Shown piece by piece: positions 50,814-60,504 of a stretch of 64,000 bases of DNA. Under the pieces are notes generated by a model, which made no database searches, was not told where the DNA came from, and saw nothing but the letters and a program-made list of their open reading frames with translations. The translations under genes and the position numbers were made by a program. The DNA comes from Fusibacter ferrireducens (GTDB taxonomy: Bacteria; Bacillota; Clostridia; Peptostreptococcales; Acidaminobacteraceae), in contig NZ_JADKNH010000002.1 of assembly GCF_015352425.1 (NCBI RefSeq), forward strand, positions 233,169-297,168, read 5' to 3'. Numbering within the stretch: position 1 is the stretch's first letter; every line of letters begins with the position of its first letter.

Positions 50814-51614
50814 TTAAGCCGCAAATAAGAAAAAGCGCATGAGTTCATAAAAATCATTCGTTGTAAAGTTCACAGTGAAATCACTTTTTAATTTTGCGCC
50901 TGGAAAATGTGACATTTTCACTGCATCAACCGCCATTTTAAAGGTTATATCCAGCTGAAATTCCGATGGCATATCGGGAATAGAGCCTTTGTAATCTGAT
51001 TTCAGTACCTTTTCAACCTCACTTTGTATTAGATGCACTGCTTTTCGAGGGGACATGTTAATCGTCGCACCACCCCAGCCATCTTTTACTGCCACAGTGC
51101 TGATGTTAGGGACTTGACTCTTAGCTGCCTCACACAAAACTTTATCGCCACTGATAAAAACAGATGGCACACCATAGTAAGCCGCTGTATACATGCACAA
51201 TGTGAATTCACTAAAAATCTCTCCATTTAACTTTGTCTCTACTATTTTTCTGCCATTTGCCGTATGTGATAAGGGATTGCCTTGCACCATAGCCGCTGAA
51301 TGATAACCAATGTATATCGCCGCATCAAAGGAATCATCTAAGCCATACATCATAAATTCCGGTGTTCCTGACCATCCTCTAATCAACACAGCATCTTCAA
51401 TCAAACCATTGGGATCGATATTCGTCCCCAACTCATGTGAATCCTTCACAACAATATGAGTTGCCCCAGCATTTTTTGCCCCAATACAAGCTGCATTCAC
51501 CTCTTGAGTCATTTGTTTAGTACTCGCTGTATAAGAAAGTTGACCTGAAAGAACTTCTTCTGCTCTTGTTGTGCCGCAAACGCCTTCAATATCTGTACTC
51601 AAAAATACTTTCAT
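50814..51614 (-). CDS. M55-family D-aminopeptidase (DppA-like)
   Basis: A 266-aa zinc aminopeptidase. The N-terminal MKVFLSTDIEGVCGTT contains the metal-binding Asp8 and Glu10; further ligands are in VVKDSHELGTNID and GYHSAAMVQGNPLSHT, and the catalytic region is VFISGDKVLCEAAKS. DppA of Bacillus cleaves D-Ala-containing peptides. I chose the start at 51614, behind AAGGAGGCATGCA; a 17-codon longer frame lacks support. It is the last gene of the peptide-salvage unit and fits its role in using murein D-amino acid peptides. Confidence 0.9.
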   Translation of the reverse strand: MKVFLSTDIEGVCGTTRAEEVLSGQLSYTASTKQMTQEVNAACIGAKNAGATHIVVKDSHELGTNIDPNGLIEDAVLIRGWSGTPEFMMYGLDDSFDAAIYIGYHSAAMVQGNPLSHTANGRKIVETKLNGEIFSEFTLCMYTAAYYGVPSVFISGDKVLCEAAKSQVPNISTVAVKDGWGGATINMSPRKAVHLIQSEVEKVLKSDYKGSIPDMPSEFQLDITFKMAVDAVKMSHFPGAKLKSDFTVNFTTNDFYELMRFFLFAA

Positions 51615-51690
51615 TGCATGCCTCCTTCTTCTCAAAAATGGATTGGTGTCTAAAAACTTTTCCATTTAATTTGACTCAAAATGGCTTATA

Positions 51691-52764
51691 TTAGAACGAT
51701 ATATCAATACCAAGACCAGGTTTATCAAGAAGTGTAAATTGATCTTTGTCTCGTATAAAGCCACCCGTGATCCCTGTCTTGTCCTCATAAAACATAAAAC
51801 TATCACAGTCCGCTTCAGTAATATTCTTGCGTGCCGCAATCAGGCTAAGTCCTGCTGTAATACCGATCCTCGTCTCCATCATACAGCCGACCATACACTG
51901 AACACCACTTGATTCTGCAATGTCACTGATCTTTAATCCTTGGAACATGCCACCACATTTCATCAATTTAATATTTAAAATGTCCGCACCACCTGCTCTG
52001 ACAAATCTCTGGGCATCTTTGACGCCGTGAATGGACTCATCTAACATAAGCTTAATACCAGTTACTTTATTTCTCAAAAGTGCAGCACCCTCGCAATCCC
52101 AATACGGAAGACACTGTTCCACAGCTTCCACACCACTTTTTTTAAACCCCTCAATGGCCTTCAATGCTTTGGCAACGTCGTAGCCTTGATTCGCATCTAC
52201 TCTAAGTCTGATATCTCTACCTACTTTACTTCGAATTAATGAAAGCGCATGCACATCTTGATCAGGATCAAGACCTGCTTTTATCTTCAAAATACCGAAA
52301 CCATTTTCTTTTACATGGCGTTCAGCCATGTCTGCCATGATCTCTGGCTTATCAATACCAATGGTGATATCGTTCTGTATAACCGTCCTAAAACCGCCTA
52401 AAAGCTTGTGAATAGGTTTCCCAGTTGCCTTACCCATGATATCGTACATCGCCGTGTCCACTGCACACTTTGCCGATCCATTCCCATAGACAGCTTTATC
52501 CATAAAACTGTGAATATAATCTATATCAAAGGGATCCACGCCAATGAGTCCTGGTTTAAGTATCTCCAATACAGATATGACACTTTCAGCAGTTTCTCCA
52601 GTAACGGGTAAGAAAGGCGCGGCCTCACCATATCCCACTATCGATTCATCTGTTGTCACTTTGATAATAATATTTTCCATAAAATAACATTCTGTAAAAG
52701 CAATTTTAAAGGGCTCATAGAGTTCAAGCAGTTGCTTTTCCCAAATAATATCTGTAATCTTCAT
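51691..52764 (-). CDS. L-Ala-D/L-Glu epimerase-like enolase-superfamily enzyme (copy 1)
   Basis: A 357-aa muconate-lactonising-type enzyme. The acid/base KxK motif is in GILKIKAG. Metal ligands are in RLRVDANQGYDV (Asp), AVEQCLPYWD (Glu) and MLDESIHG (Asp), and the second catalytic Lys is in ILNIKLMKCGG. These are the hallmarks of dipeptide epimerases (YkfB/YcjG) that convert L-Ala-D-Glu to L-Ala-L-Glu during cell wall recycling. A second copy (63371-64000) is about 12 kb away. It lies between a serine hydrolase and the M55 peptidase. Confidence 0.88.
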   Translation of the reverse strand: MKITDIIWEKQLLELYEPFKIAFTECYFMENIIIKVTTDESIVGYGEAAPFLPVTGETAESVISVLEILKPGLIGVDPFDIDYIHSFMDKAVYGNGSAKCAVDTAMYDIMGKATGKPIHKLLGGFRTVIQNDITIGIDKPEIMADMAERHVKENGFGILKIKAGLDPDQDVHALSLIRSKVGRDIRLRVDANQGYDVAKALKAIEGFKKSGVEAVEQCLPYWDCEGAALLRNKVTGIKLMLDESIHGVKDAQRFVRAGGADILNIKLMKCGGMFQGLKISDIAESSGVQCMVGCMMETRIGITAGLSLIAARKNITEADCDSFMFYEDKTGITGGFIRDKDQFTLLDKPGLGIDISF

Positions 52765-52775
52765 GTTTCTCCCTT

Positions 52776-54230
52776 CTAAAACGCGTCTTTACGCTCGAAA
52801 TAAATCTTTTCCTCTGTTTCATAATCAAAACTTGCACTGAATCCAGTTACCTCGCCCTGTGGATTCGTATGCAGTTCCATTTCAAAAATAATGCCCTTCA
52901 AAAGCTGGGGCAGATCAAAAGTAAATAGTAGATGTGCATAATGCTCTGCTTTAAAAATACAATCATACATCTCAAGTATCAAATTACCCTCTTTTGTATC
53001 TACATCCACAACACCATATCCCGGATTGATATAGCGTCCACATGCTTTCTTAAGATCAATAGGACATGCCGAATTTTCTGGTTTTTCAGCTAATTTAGTT
53101 TCTATAAAAGCCATTCTTTTTTGCATTTCTTGATCAAAATAGGCCTCAAGGATAGTGCCCCAATCTTCTTTGCCCCCCAATAGATGTTCATAAGCGATAA
53201 AGCGCATAATAACCGCTGCCATGGACTGACCGGCATTGGTCAATATGGCACATGCAGCACCATCATCTGGTAAAATGAACTGATAAGACATAAAACCGTC
53301 TATATCACCACTATGCCCTACTGCTCTATGACCACGAAACATCTCTGTATTCAGGCCAAGACCATACCCTTTTGCTGCCAAGATGCCTTCCAATGGCTTG
53401 GGTACAGGTTGACGAATGACCATTTGAGTTGTCATCATCTCCTGACACATCTCTTCTGATAATATCTGTATGCCATTATAACGCCCTTTATTGAGAAGCA
53501 TTACGTTCCATTTGGCTAACTCGGAAGTGGACATATAAAGACCTGCTGAGGCCACAGCGCCAAGCATATTCAAGTAAGGCACCATTTCCATTTTTCCCGT
53601 TATAGGATCTGGCTTATAGGGCCGAGCGCAATTGCCAAGTGCAATCGCTTCTTCTGTCGAAAAAGCCACTCGAGTAATGTCCAAAGGCTCAAAGATATTC
53701 TTTTTCATAATCTCTTGCCAATGTGTCCCAGCAACTCTTGTAATCAGGCAACCTGCCAGCACATACATATGATTGCTGTACTGCCATTTATACCGCAAGG
53801 GTTGATTGGGTTTTAGATCAGGCAATATGCCTATGATTTCATCTTCAGTCATCGTCGCAATGCGCGGATAGCAAGACAAATCATGTCGCTGTATGCCACT
53901 TCTATGACAAAGTATATCTCTAACCGTTAAATTTTCTGTCACATAATCATCATACATTCTAAATGTAGGCATCAGATCTATCACTTTGTCATCAAGTTTA
54001 AGCATCCCCTGATCTACCAAGGTACACAGAGTTCCTGCCACTAAGGATTTAGTACACGAAGCAATTCCGTATAGTGTCTCTTGATCCGCCATTGTACCAG
54101 TACATACATCACTCATGCCACTGGAGAAGTGCATATATTCGTTATTTGCGTACAGTGTCATACTGAAAGAAGGGATTTCCATTTTCTCTTTTAATTTCAC
54201 TAGATGTTGTTCTAATTTTTGCAAATCCAT
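52776..54230 (-). CDS. Class C beta-lactamase-like serine hydrolase (1)
   Basis: A 484-aa hydrolase of the beta-lactamase/penicillin-binding family. The nucleophile motif SCTK is in GIASCTKSLVAG (about residue 57), YSN in WQYSNHMYVLAG (about 147), and GHSGDIDGF near 309 takes the place of KTG. No signal peptide is seen, so it is probably cytoplasmic. It likely acts as a D-stereospecific peptidase or amidase (LD-carboxypeptidase or D-aminopeptidase type) on imported peptides rather than as an antibiotic resistance enzyme. It is a paralog of the next gene upstream (9-bp gap). Confidence 0.85.
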   Translation of the reverse strand: MDLQKLEQHLVKLKEKMEIPSFSMTLYANNEYMHFSSGMSDVCTGTMADQETLYGIASCTKSLVAGTLCTLVDQGMLKLDDKVIDLMPTFRMYDDYVTENLTVRDILCHRSGIQRHDLSCYPRIATMTEDEIIGILPDLKPNQPLRYKWQYSNHMYVLAGCLITRVAGTHWQEIMKKNIFEPLDITRVAFSTEEAIALGNCARPYKPDPITGKMEMVPYLNMLGAVASAGLYMSTSELAKWNVMLLNKGRYNGIQILSEEMCQEMMTTQMVIRQPVPKPLEGILAAKGYGLGLNTEMFRGHRAVGHSGDIDGFMSYQFILPDDGAACAILTNAGQSMAAVIMRFIAYEHLLGGKEDWGTILEAYFDQEMQKRMAFIETKLAEKPENSACPIDLKKACGRYINPGYGVVDVDTKEGNLILEMYDCIFKAEHYAHLLFTFDLPQLLKGIIFEMELHTNPQGEVTGFSASFDYETEEKIYFERKDAF

Positions 54231-54239
54231 CTGGGTCTC

Positions 54240-55748
54240 CTACTGTCTCTCAAATCTAATTTTGCTCTCTTTTATACCTTCAAAAGTAATTTCAAATGCA
54301 ATGACATTGCCTTGAATATCTATATCTAGATTGGTCTCAATATACGTATTTGGGGTCAAATTCGTAGGTTCTAAAAAGAAATGTTGATGGGCATAATGAA
54401 CGGCACTAAAAGTGTGTGTTCCAAATTGGATTACCAATTTGTCTAGATCCGCTTGAATCTCCATAGTGCCATAACCTGGATGACGATAAGTCCCCTCTGC
54501 ACGTTTGAGTTCAACTGGACAAGGTGCGTTGTCCGGCTTCGAATGCTTGGCCTGTTCAATCATTTCGAGTTGTTGCTTTGTGACGCCATCTAAGAAAGTC
54601 GATATTTTTTCAAGCCAATCTTCGCCGCCACCAAGACAGTATTCTACAATCATATAGCTCATAATCGTAGCTCCACTATGATCGCCAAGGTTAGTGAGGA
54701 CACTACAAGCAATGTCTTCCTCTGGCACAATCGTTTGATGCGCCGAAAACCCATCGATGTGACCACTGTGATAAACCATTCGTCGCCCTCTAAAAATTTC
54801 CATTTCTAAACCGAGTCCATAAGCTCTATTTTGAGTAAAGTCCTTAAGAGGTTCGATAATCGCATTATCACGATACATCTGTGGAGACATCATTTGATCA
54901 CAAAGTGCTTTAGATATAATTTGCTTGCCTTCATAAACACCACCGTTCAATAACAGTGCATCCCATTTTGCCAAATCTGCAGAAGACATATAAATACATC
55001 CTGCCGATCCCATCACGCCAATATCCGCATGCGCAACAGCATCTATTCTATCGCTTTCTTCATTCAATATATATGGTATTGCACAGTTGTCATCCGATAT
55101 GGCATCAGAGGTTGAAAGCGCCACACGATCTATCCCCAAAGGCATTAGAATATTCTTTCTGAGCACATCTCGCCATGTCTCCCCAGATACCCTCTCTATG
55201 AGATAGCCTGCAAGCGCATACATATGATTGCTGTATTGCCATTTATATCGAAAAGGCTGCGTCAAAGGTAAATATCTGAACATCTCAATGACTTCTTTTT
55301 CAGTTAAAGTGTCCAATCGAGAATACCATGAGAAATCATGTCCTCCAAGTCCAGAACGATGACACAGTATATCCCTAACCGTGAGATGATCTGTTACATA
55401 ATAGTCTGCCATTTCAAATTCCGGTATATAGTCTCTCACTCGGTCCTCTAGACTGAGCATGCCCTTGTCTATTAGAGTACACAACGCACCCACAGTCAGC
55501 GACTTTGTACATGATCCAATCGCATAAAGCGTATTGTGATCCGTTTCTATTTGTCCGTCTAGGTCACGATAACCATATGATAAATGGGTGTATGTACCCT
55601 CTTTATAAAGAGTAACGCTATAGGCAGGGATTTGGAATCTTTCCTGTGCTTTATCCAGTAAAGCCTTAAGCGATTTCATATCTACTTCTGATGCGATTTC
55701 ATTGCTTTCCATTTCACTAGATGCTGGTATTTCATTCATCTGTAACAT
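54240..55748 (-). CDS. Class C beta-lactamase-like serine hydrolase (2)
   Basis: A 502-aa paralog of the preceding hydrolase, with SCTK in AIGSCTKSLTVG, YSN in WQYSNHMYALAG and the YHSGHIDGF motif. It begins with about 25 extra polar residues. The two copies share most conserved blocks (GMLSLEDRV, TVRDILCHRSG, KRAEGTYRHPGYG), implying local duplication. The first residues (MLQMNEIPASSEMESNEIAS) show no signal peptide. A substrate from the Opp importer is likely; the exact bond cleaved is unknown. Confidence 0.83.
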   Translation of the reverse strand: MLQMNEIPASSEMESNEIASEVDMKSLKALLDKAQERFQIPAYSVTLYKEGTYTHLSYGYRDLDGQIETDHNTLYAIGSCTKSLTVGALCTLIDKGMLSLEDRVRDYIPEFEMADYYVTDHLTVRDILCHRSGLGGHDFSWYSRLDTLTEKEVIEMFRYLPLTQPFRYKWQYSNHMYALAGYLIERVSGETWRDVLRKNILMPLGIDRVALSTSDAISDDNCAIPYILNEESDRIDAVAHADIGVMGSAGCIYMSSADLAKWDALLLNGGVYEGKQIISKALCDQMMSPQMYRDNAIIEPLKDFTQNRAYGLGLEMEIFRGRRMVYHSGHIDGFSAHQTIVPEEDIACSVLTNLGDHSGATIMSYMIVEYCLGGGEDWLEKISTFLDGVTKQQLEMIEQAKHSKPDNAPCPVELKRAEGTYRHPGYGTMEIQADLDKLVIQFGTHTFSAVHYAHQHFFLEPTNLTPNTYIETNLDIDIQGNVIAFEITFEGIKESKIRFERQ

Positions 55749-55766
55749 TCTTTTTACTCCTTACTT

Positions 55767-55806
55767 AACCCGAATTATTCAGCATTTTTCCTGAATAATT
55801 CGGGTT
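55767..55806 (-). promoter_or_regulatory. Long hairpin between the solute-binding protein and serine hydrolase genes
   Basis: AACCCGAATTATTCAG (55767-55782) and its exact complement (55791-55806) make a perfect 16-bp stem with an 8-nt loop. There is no long T-run on the minus strand. Such hairpins after solute-binding-protein genes often stabilise the upstream mRNA segment or terminate it partially, giving more binding protein than downstream enzymes. Confidence 0.7.
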
Positions 55807-55858
55807 GAATTCTATTTCACATCACATTCACAGTGTAAAAGCTATAAATCATCTTGGA

Positions 55859-57430
55859 TTATTTCCATTTTAAATTGTATAAGCTATCATCTCTCACACT
55901 TGGCTCAAAACTTAAATCACTATTCCAAGCATACATGTTGACTTTGTTGAAGAGGTAAATATAAGCACAATCTTCATCCACAATATCAAGGACCTTCTCA
56001 TAAATTGCAATCCGCTCTTCACCATCCATACAAACTTTAGCTTCTGCAAGTAAAGCATCGACTTCAGGGTTATTGTACTGTGCCATATTTAAATTGCCAA
56101 TGAACTTAGAATTATAATAATTGTCTAAATGATCCATGCTGAGATTGTTGTTTTGCCCCATCGTCAACATGTTAAAACCACCTGTAAAAGCGTTTTGAAC
56201 AACGACATTTCCTTCTAGAGAAGATACTGTACTGGTTATCCCCACATCTGCCAATTGTTGTTGTACAATTACTGCGATGTCTGCAAAATAGCTGCCGGCA
56301 ATCGCTTGGATTTCACCAATATCCACACCATCTGGATAACCTGCTTCAGCCAATAATGCCTTAGCTCTCTCAGGATCATATGCAAATTCAGAAACGACAT
56401 CAACATAGTCGTACATTAGTGAAGATGCTGACGAATAAGTTGGAATGCCTTTGCCATCCATAGCCATATTGACAATATCATCTCTATTGATTGCACAAGC
56501 AATCGCCTGACGCAAGAGCTTGTTTTTGAAAAGCTCTGATTGTGTATTCATTACCATATAGGATACATGTGCACTGCTGATTTCTGCTGTATCTATTGCC
56601 GAGTCAGACTTTAGATCATCCCAGTTCGGGGTATTTACCGATATGGCTAAATCAATTTCACCTGACTTTAATGCCGTGTAAATCGTATTTTCATCGTTAA
56701 TTGGATATATTTTTATGGTTTTAAGTGCCGCTTCACCTAAACGATAATCTGGGTTCGCCACGAGGGTTACAGATTCATCCAATGTGTACTCTTTTAACAT
56801 GAACGGTCCTGTACCACAGGTGTTAAAACCAAGCAAGCCATTTTCATCTTGATTTGCTTCAACGAATTTCTTGTTTACAATGAAGAGACTTGAAACCTTA
56901 TCAATAAGCCCTGGGGTTGGGTCCGTAAAATGGATTGTAATACTACTATTTTCGTCATCTGCATCGATGCTTTTAAAAGTAGGCAATGCTTCTCCTATAT
57001 AAGGGCTTGCAAGCAAACGGTCAAGAGAGAACTTGACATCTGTTGCCGTAAGTTTATCGCCATTAGTGAAAAACACGTCATCTCTAATGTTAAAAACAGC
57101 AGATAACCCATCTTCAGATACTGAATAACTTGTGGCGAGCACAGGTACTTCATTCATATCTTTGTCTATTTTATACAAGGTCTCATAGATTTGAGCACAG
57201 ATAATGACCTCTGTGGTGAAAGTCGTATTATGAGGATCAACAGATGTAAATGTATCTGACGTACGCATATTTAGATCCGTTCTCTTAGCCTCGCCTTGCT
57301 CGTTTGTCTTTGTGTTTGAACCCTTTTGATCTGAATCTGCCCCCTGATCACCCCCACAACCAGCAAGAGAAAATACCAATGCAATAACCAACATAAGGGT
57401 TAAAATACGCTTAAACTTTGTTTTTTTCAT
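55859..57430 (-). CDS. Peptide ABC transporter solute-binding lipoprotein (SBP family 5)
   Basis: A 523-aa lipoprotein with signal peptide and lipobox LAGC (Cys25), followed by an OppA/DppA-type fold (LNMRTSDTFTSVDPHNT, VFNIRDDVFFTNGDKLTATDVKFSLDRLL, GFNTCGTGPFMLKEYT, FAYDPERAKALLAEAGYPDG). It would capture short peptides for OppBCDF encoded on the other side of the regulator gene. GGAGGCGAATC precedes the ATG. A TTTTACT-N3-AGTTAAA operator-like site overlaps its promoter. Confidence 0.92.
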   Translation of the reverse strand: MKKTKFKRILTLMLVIALVFSLAGCGGDQGADSDQKGSNTKTNEQGEAKRTDLNMRTSDTFTSVDPHNTTFTTEVIICAQIYETLYKIDKDMNEVPVLATSYSVSEDGLSAVFNIRDDVFFTNGDKLTATDVKFSLDRLLASPYIGEALPTFKSIDADDENSSITIHFTDPTPGLIDKVSSLFIVNKKFVEANQDENGLLGFNTCGTGPFMLKEYTLDESVTLVANPDYRLGEAALKTIKIYPINDENTIYTALKSGEIDLAISVNTPNWDDLKSDSAIDTAEISSAHVSYMVMNTQSELFKNKLLRQAIACAINRDDIVNMAMDGKGIPTYSSASSLMYDYVDVVSEFAYDPERAKALLAEAGYPDGVDIGEIQAIAGSYFADIAVIVQQQLADVGITSTVSSLEGNVVVQNAFTGGFNMLTMGQNNNLSMDHLDNYYNSKFIGNLNMAQYNNPEVDALLAEAKVCMDGEERIAIYEKVLDIVDEDCAYIYLFNKVNMYAWNSDLSFEPSVRDDSLYNLKWK

Positions 57431-57462
57431 GATTCGCCTCCATTTACTTTTATTGTATATTT

Positions 57463-57539
57463 TTTTACTACAAGTTAAATTATATTTATATTACCTCATA
57501 ACACGCCATTTGTCAGCTGTTTTTTAACTTATAGTTAAA
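57463..57539. promoter_or_regulatory. Paired operator-like repeats in the SBP/regulator divergent promoter
   Basis: Two similar palindromes of the form TTTWACT-N3-AGTTAAA are present: TTTTACTACAAGTTAAA at 57463-57479 and TTTAACTTATAGTTAAA at 57523-57539. The first overlaps the likely promoter of the solute-binding protein (TATACAAT at about 57458-57451 on the minus strand). The divergent XRE-cupin protein is the best candidate for binding both sites. Confidence 0.65.
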
Positions 57540-57614
57540 TTTAATGTCACAATACTTGACAAAGATAGGATAATACGCAATTATATATATATATTATGAA
57601 AAGGCGGAGTATAT

Positions 57615-58187
57615 ATGAAATACGACTTGATAAGAAAGCTTAGAAAAGCAAATAAACTTACTTTAGTTGAATTAGGTGAAAAAACAGGCTATACGCCAAG
57701 TTTTCTCTCTCAAATTGAAAGGGGCTTAAAGGAACCATCTCTTGAAGCCATGCGCAAAATCGCCAATGCTCTTGACACTACAGTCATTGCTCTTCTTGAA
57801 GATGACAATACATCTACAGCAGAAAGAGCAAATGAAAATGGTGCTTATGCCATCATTCGTAGTAATAACCGCCGCAAGTTTACGATTGACGATATTCCTG
57901 GCTATGAGTTGATCACACCTCAAACTGCTGATAGCAGTCAGAAGTATGCCATGTACGGTTTGATCAGCACTTTAAAACCCAATGAATGGTCCAATAAACA
58001 ACTTATTCGCCATGCTTTCGAAGAATGTTGCTACATTATCCGTGGTAAGATGAAAGCCTTTATAGGCGATGAAAGTTGTCTACTGAGCACTGGTGACAGT
58101 TTTTATATTAAGGGGTTTGTACCTCACAACTATTTAAATGTAGGCGATGAAGATCTTGTCATCCTTGCATTTCAATCCAAAATGTAG
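57615..58187 (+). CDS. XRE-cupin transcriptional regulator of the peptide locus
   Basis: A 190-aa protein with an N-terminal helix-turn-helix (LVELGEKTGYTPSFLSQIE, about residues 18-36) and a C-terminal small cupin (HAFEECCYIIRGKMKAFIGD, LSTGDSFYIKGFVPHNYLNVGDED). This architecture is typical of regulators sensing a small metabolite through the cupin. It is divergent from the solute-binding-protein operon and convergent with the amidohydrolase. AAGGCGGAGTATAT precedes the ATG. It probably controls both transcription units. Confidence 0.88.
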   Translation: MKYDLIRKLRKANKLTLVELGEKTGYTPSFLSQIERGLKEPSLEAMRKIANALDTTVIALLEDDNTSTAERANENGAYAIIRSNNRRKFTIDDIPGYELITPQTADSSQKYAMYGLISTLKPNEWSNKQLIRHAFEECCYIIRGKMKAFIGDESCLLSTGDSFYIKGFVPHNYLNVGDEDLVILAFQSKM

Positions 58188-58284
58188 CTTACTCATATTA
58201 ATTTCTTGATTAAGTCCTTATCTATTCTTGCCTATCCGTTCAATTGCATCTGTTATCCTGCTTGCGTCCGTGATCACATTTGAG

Positions 58285-59469
58285 TCAGTTGACACGTTTG
58301 CCATCTTGATAGACAGCAGATACACGGGTTAGCGCTTCAATATGCTCTAGAGGATTTCCATCAACGACGATAATGTCTGCAATATAGGACTCTTTTATCT
58401 GTCCAAGATTTTTAATGCCTAGATAATCTGCGCCATTCTTTGTTGCGCATTCAATTGCTTCTAAAGGTTTAAGACCGCATTTGACCAAATAAGCGCACTC
58501 AAGTGAAACCGGTGAGGCCCCCTCAAATTGGATACAATCTGTATCCGTTCCAGTTGCAATTCTCAAACCTGTATCGTATAACTGCTTTAAATTTTTCTGA
58601 TATATTTCTACGCTCTCTTTTAAATACTTCACTTGACCCTTTAACATCTCATCTGTGACAGCCTCTGGTTTTTCAATCAGCTGATTGTATAGATAATTAA
58701 ACACAAGAACGGTCGGTACCCATGTGATGTTCTGTTCTTTCATTTGAATGGCCTGTTCTTTAGTGAGATGCGTTCCGTGTTCAATAGAATCAAAACCCGC
58801 ATCGATGCACATCTGTATAGAATCTCCATATCCAGCATGGGCTGCGATCTTCAGACCAAACCGATGTGATTCTTCTGCAGCGGCATTTAGCTCTTCTTGG
58901 CTCAATTCCTGCCCTCTGTATCCTTCACTGGTCAATACTTTTATACAATCTGCACCATTTTTTAAGTTTACTCTGATCGCCTTTCTTATGGCATCTACAC
59001 CATCCACTTCGAGTACGCTTTCACTGTTGGGATCTGCACCGTGTCCCCCTGTCATACAAATGCCCTGAAGACTTGTAAAGATCCGTGGTGCTCTAATATG
59101 TCCATCTGCTGAAGCTTTTTTAAGTGCTGTCCCAAGACCGTAGGAAGATGACACATCTCTAATCGTTGTAACACCTTCTTTAAGTGTTTCGGACATCTTG
59201 CCGGCAGCATATAGCGTGCACAGTGAAGCACTATTATATTTTCCAATATACGAAGGATCTTGTGCCCATCCCAGATGCACATGAAGGTCAATCATACCAG
59301 GCATGATTGATGATCCGGGAAAATGTTCGATGGGCTCATCTGGATATTTCTTTTCCACATCACAACGCTTACCCACCATTTCAATGACGCCATCAACGAT
59401 GTACACTGCACCATCCTCTATAACCGTTTTCCGATCGCCTACAATTAATCGATCTGCACTAATAATCAT
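58285..59469 (-). CDS. Amidohydrolase (prolidase/imidazolonepropionase-like)
   Basis: A 394-aa metal-dependent TIM-barrel hydrolase. The metal site starts with HVHLG in MPGMIDLHVHLGW; Lys is in ADCIKVLTSEG; His residues in IAAHAGYG and SIEHGTHL follow, with the catalytic Asp in IATGTDTDCI. These correspond to the subgroup that includes Xaa-Pro or Xaa-Arg/Lys dipeptidases, so it may hydrolyse imported dipeptides. AGGAGGGGAAA precedes the ATG. It follows the OppF gene by about 35 bp. Confidence 0.85.
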   Translation of the reverse strand: MIISADRLIVGDRKTVIEDGAVYIVDGVIEMVGKRCDVEKKYPDEPIEHFPGSSIMPGMIDLHVHLGWAQDPSYIGKYNSASLCTLYAAGKMSETLKEGVTTIRDVSSSYGLGTALKKASADGHIRAPRIFTSLQGICMTGGHGADPNSESVLEVDGVDAIRKAIRVNLKNGADCIKVLTSEGYRGQELSQEELNAAAEESHRFGLKIAAHAGYGDSIQMCIDAGFDSIEHGTHLTKEQAIQMKEQNITWVPTVLVFNYLYNQLIEKPEAVTDEMLKGQVKYLKESVEIYQKNLKQLYDTGLRIATGTDTDCIQFEGASPVSLECAYLVKCGLKPLEAIECATKNGADYLGIKNLGQIKESYIADIIVVDGNPLEHIEALTRVSAVYQDGKRVN

Positions 59470-59504
59470 TTTCCCCTCCTGTCTCAGTTCTGATTCAACA
59501 TTCC

Positions 59505-60494
59505 TTACTTTTGATTAAACAGCTCTTTTCTATGACACATACAAAAGTGCCCCTCGCCTCTATCTGAAAAGTCAGGTTTTACTTGATCACACTTGTCTAT
59601 GCGATAGGGACATCTCGTGGCAAATCGGCACCCCTGTGGCATATCGTATGGAGATGGCAAGTCCCCTTCAAGGATGATGCGAGCTTTGTTGGCCTTCTCT
59701 GCTCTTGTAAAAGCAGGCGATGCAGATAAAAGTGCCACCGTATACGGATGCATTGGACGATCAAATATCTGTTCTCTCGTGCCATATTCAACAATTTCAC
59801 CCAAGTACATCACAGCGACTTCGTCACTGATAAACCTTACAATATTCAAATCATGTGAAACAAACAAATAGGTGAGCCCCATCTCATCTTGCAAATCTTT
59901 AAGCAAATTTATAATTTGTGCTTGTATAGACACATCTAGAGCGGAGACGGCTTCATCAAGGACAATGAAATCAGGGTTCGTTGCAAGCGCACGGGCAATG
60001 CAAATGCGCTGTCTTTGGCCGCCTGAAAACTGATGCGCATAACGATATGCCTGATCGGGGAAAAGACCACATAACGTCATGAGATCATTCACCTTTGCCT
60101 CCAATTCATCACGGCTCTTTACCATGTTATAGGCAACCATGCCCTCAGAAATCAGATCATAAACATTCATTCTTGGATCAAGCGATGAAAACGGATCTTG
60201 AAACACCATTTGCATCCTCTTGCGCATTTCTCTACGCCTTTCCGATGACGCTGTGGACATACTTTCACCATCGAAGATGACCTCTCCCTGTGTCAATGGA
60301 TTTAATCCGAGCAGTACTCTGCCCACTGTTGATTTCCCACAGCCTGACTCTCCAACAAGTCCAAGTGTTTTACCCTTTTTTATAGAGAAGCTTACGCCAT
60401 CCACCGCTTTAACATTGTACATATTGCGGTTAAAAAATCCAGATTTAATAGGATAATATTTTTTTAAATTCTTTACTTCTATAAGTTCACTCAT
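59505..60494 (-). CDS. Oligopeptide ABC transporter ATPase OppF-like
   Basis: A 329-aa ATPase with Walker [12 protein letters not shown] (about residues 49-59), the signature FSGGQRQRICIARAL near 161, Walker B FIVLDEAVSALD (Val in place of the usual Pro/Thr pair) and the C-terminal oligopeptide-type extension with a cysteine set (GCRFATRCPYRIDKC). It pairs with OppD to energise peptide uptake. It is the fourth gene of oppBCDF. Confidence 0.92.
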   Translation of the reverse strand: MSELIEVKNLKKYYPIKSGFFNRNMYNVKAVDGVSFSIKKGKTLGLVGESGCGKSTVGRVLLGLNPLTQGEVIFDGESMSTASSERRREMRKRMQMVFQDPFSSLDPRMNVYDLISEGMVAYNMVKSRDELEAKVNDLMTLCGLFPDQAYRYAHQFSGGQRQRICIARALATNPDFIVLDEAVSALDVSIQAQIINLLKDLQDEMGLTYLFVSHDLNIVRFISDEVAVMYLGEIVEYGTREQIFDRPMHPYTVALLSASPAFTRAEKANKARIILEGDLPSPYDMPQGCRFATRCPYRIDKCDQVKPDFSDRGEGHFCMCHRKELFNQK

Positions 60495-60504
60495 AGTCCA
60501 CGTC

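Noticed and set aside
52776-55748. Beta-lactam resistance genes
   Set aside because: The SxxK and YxN motifs are shared by many peptidases. Absence of signal peptides and the peptide-salvage context argue against secreted beta-lactamases.
57580-57597. AT dinucleotide run upstream of the XRE-cupin gene as a phase-variable repeat
   Set aside because: Short, and more simply explained as part of an AT-rich promoter.
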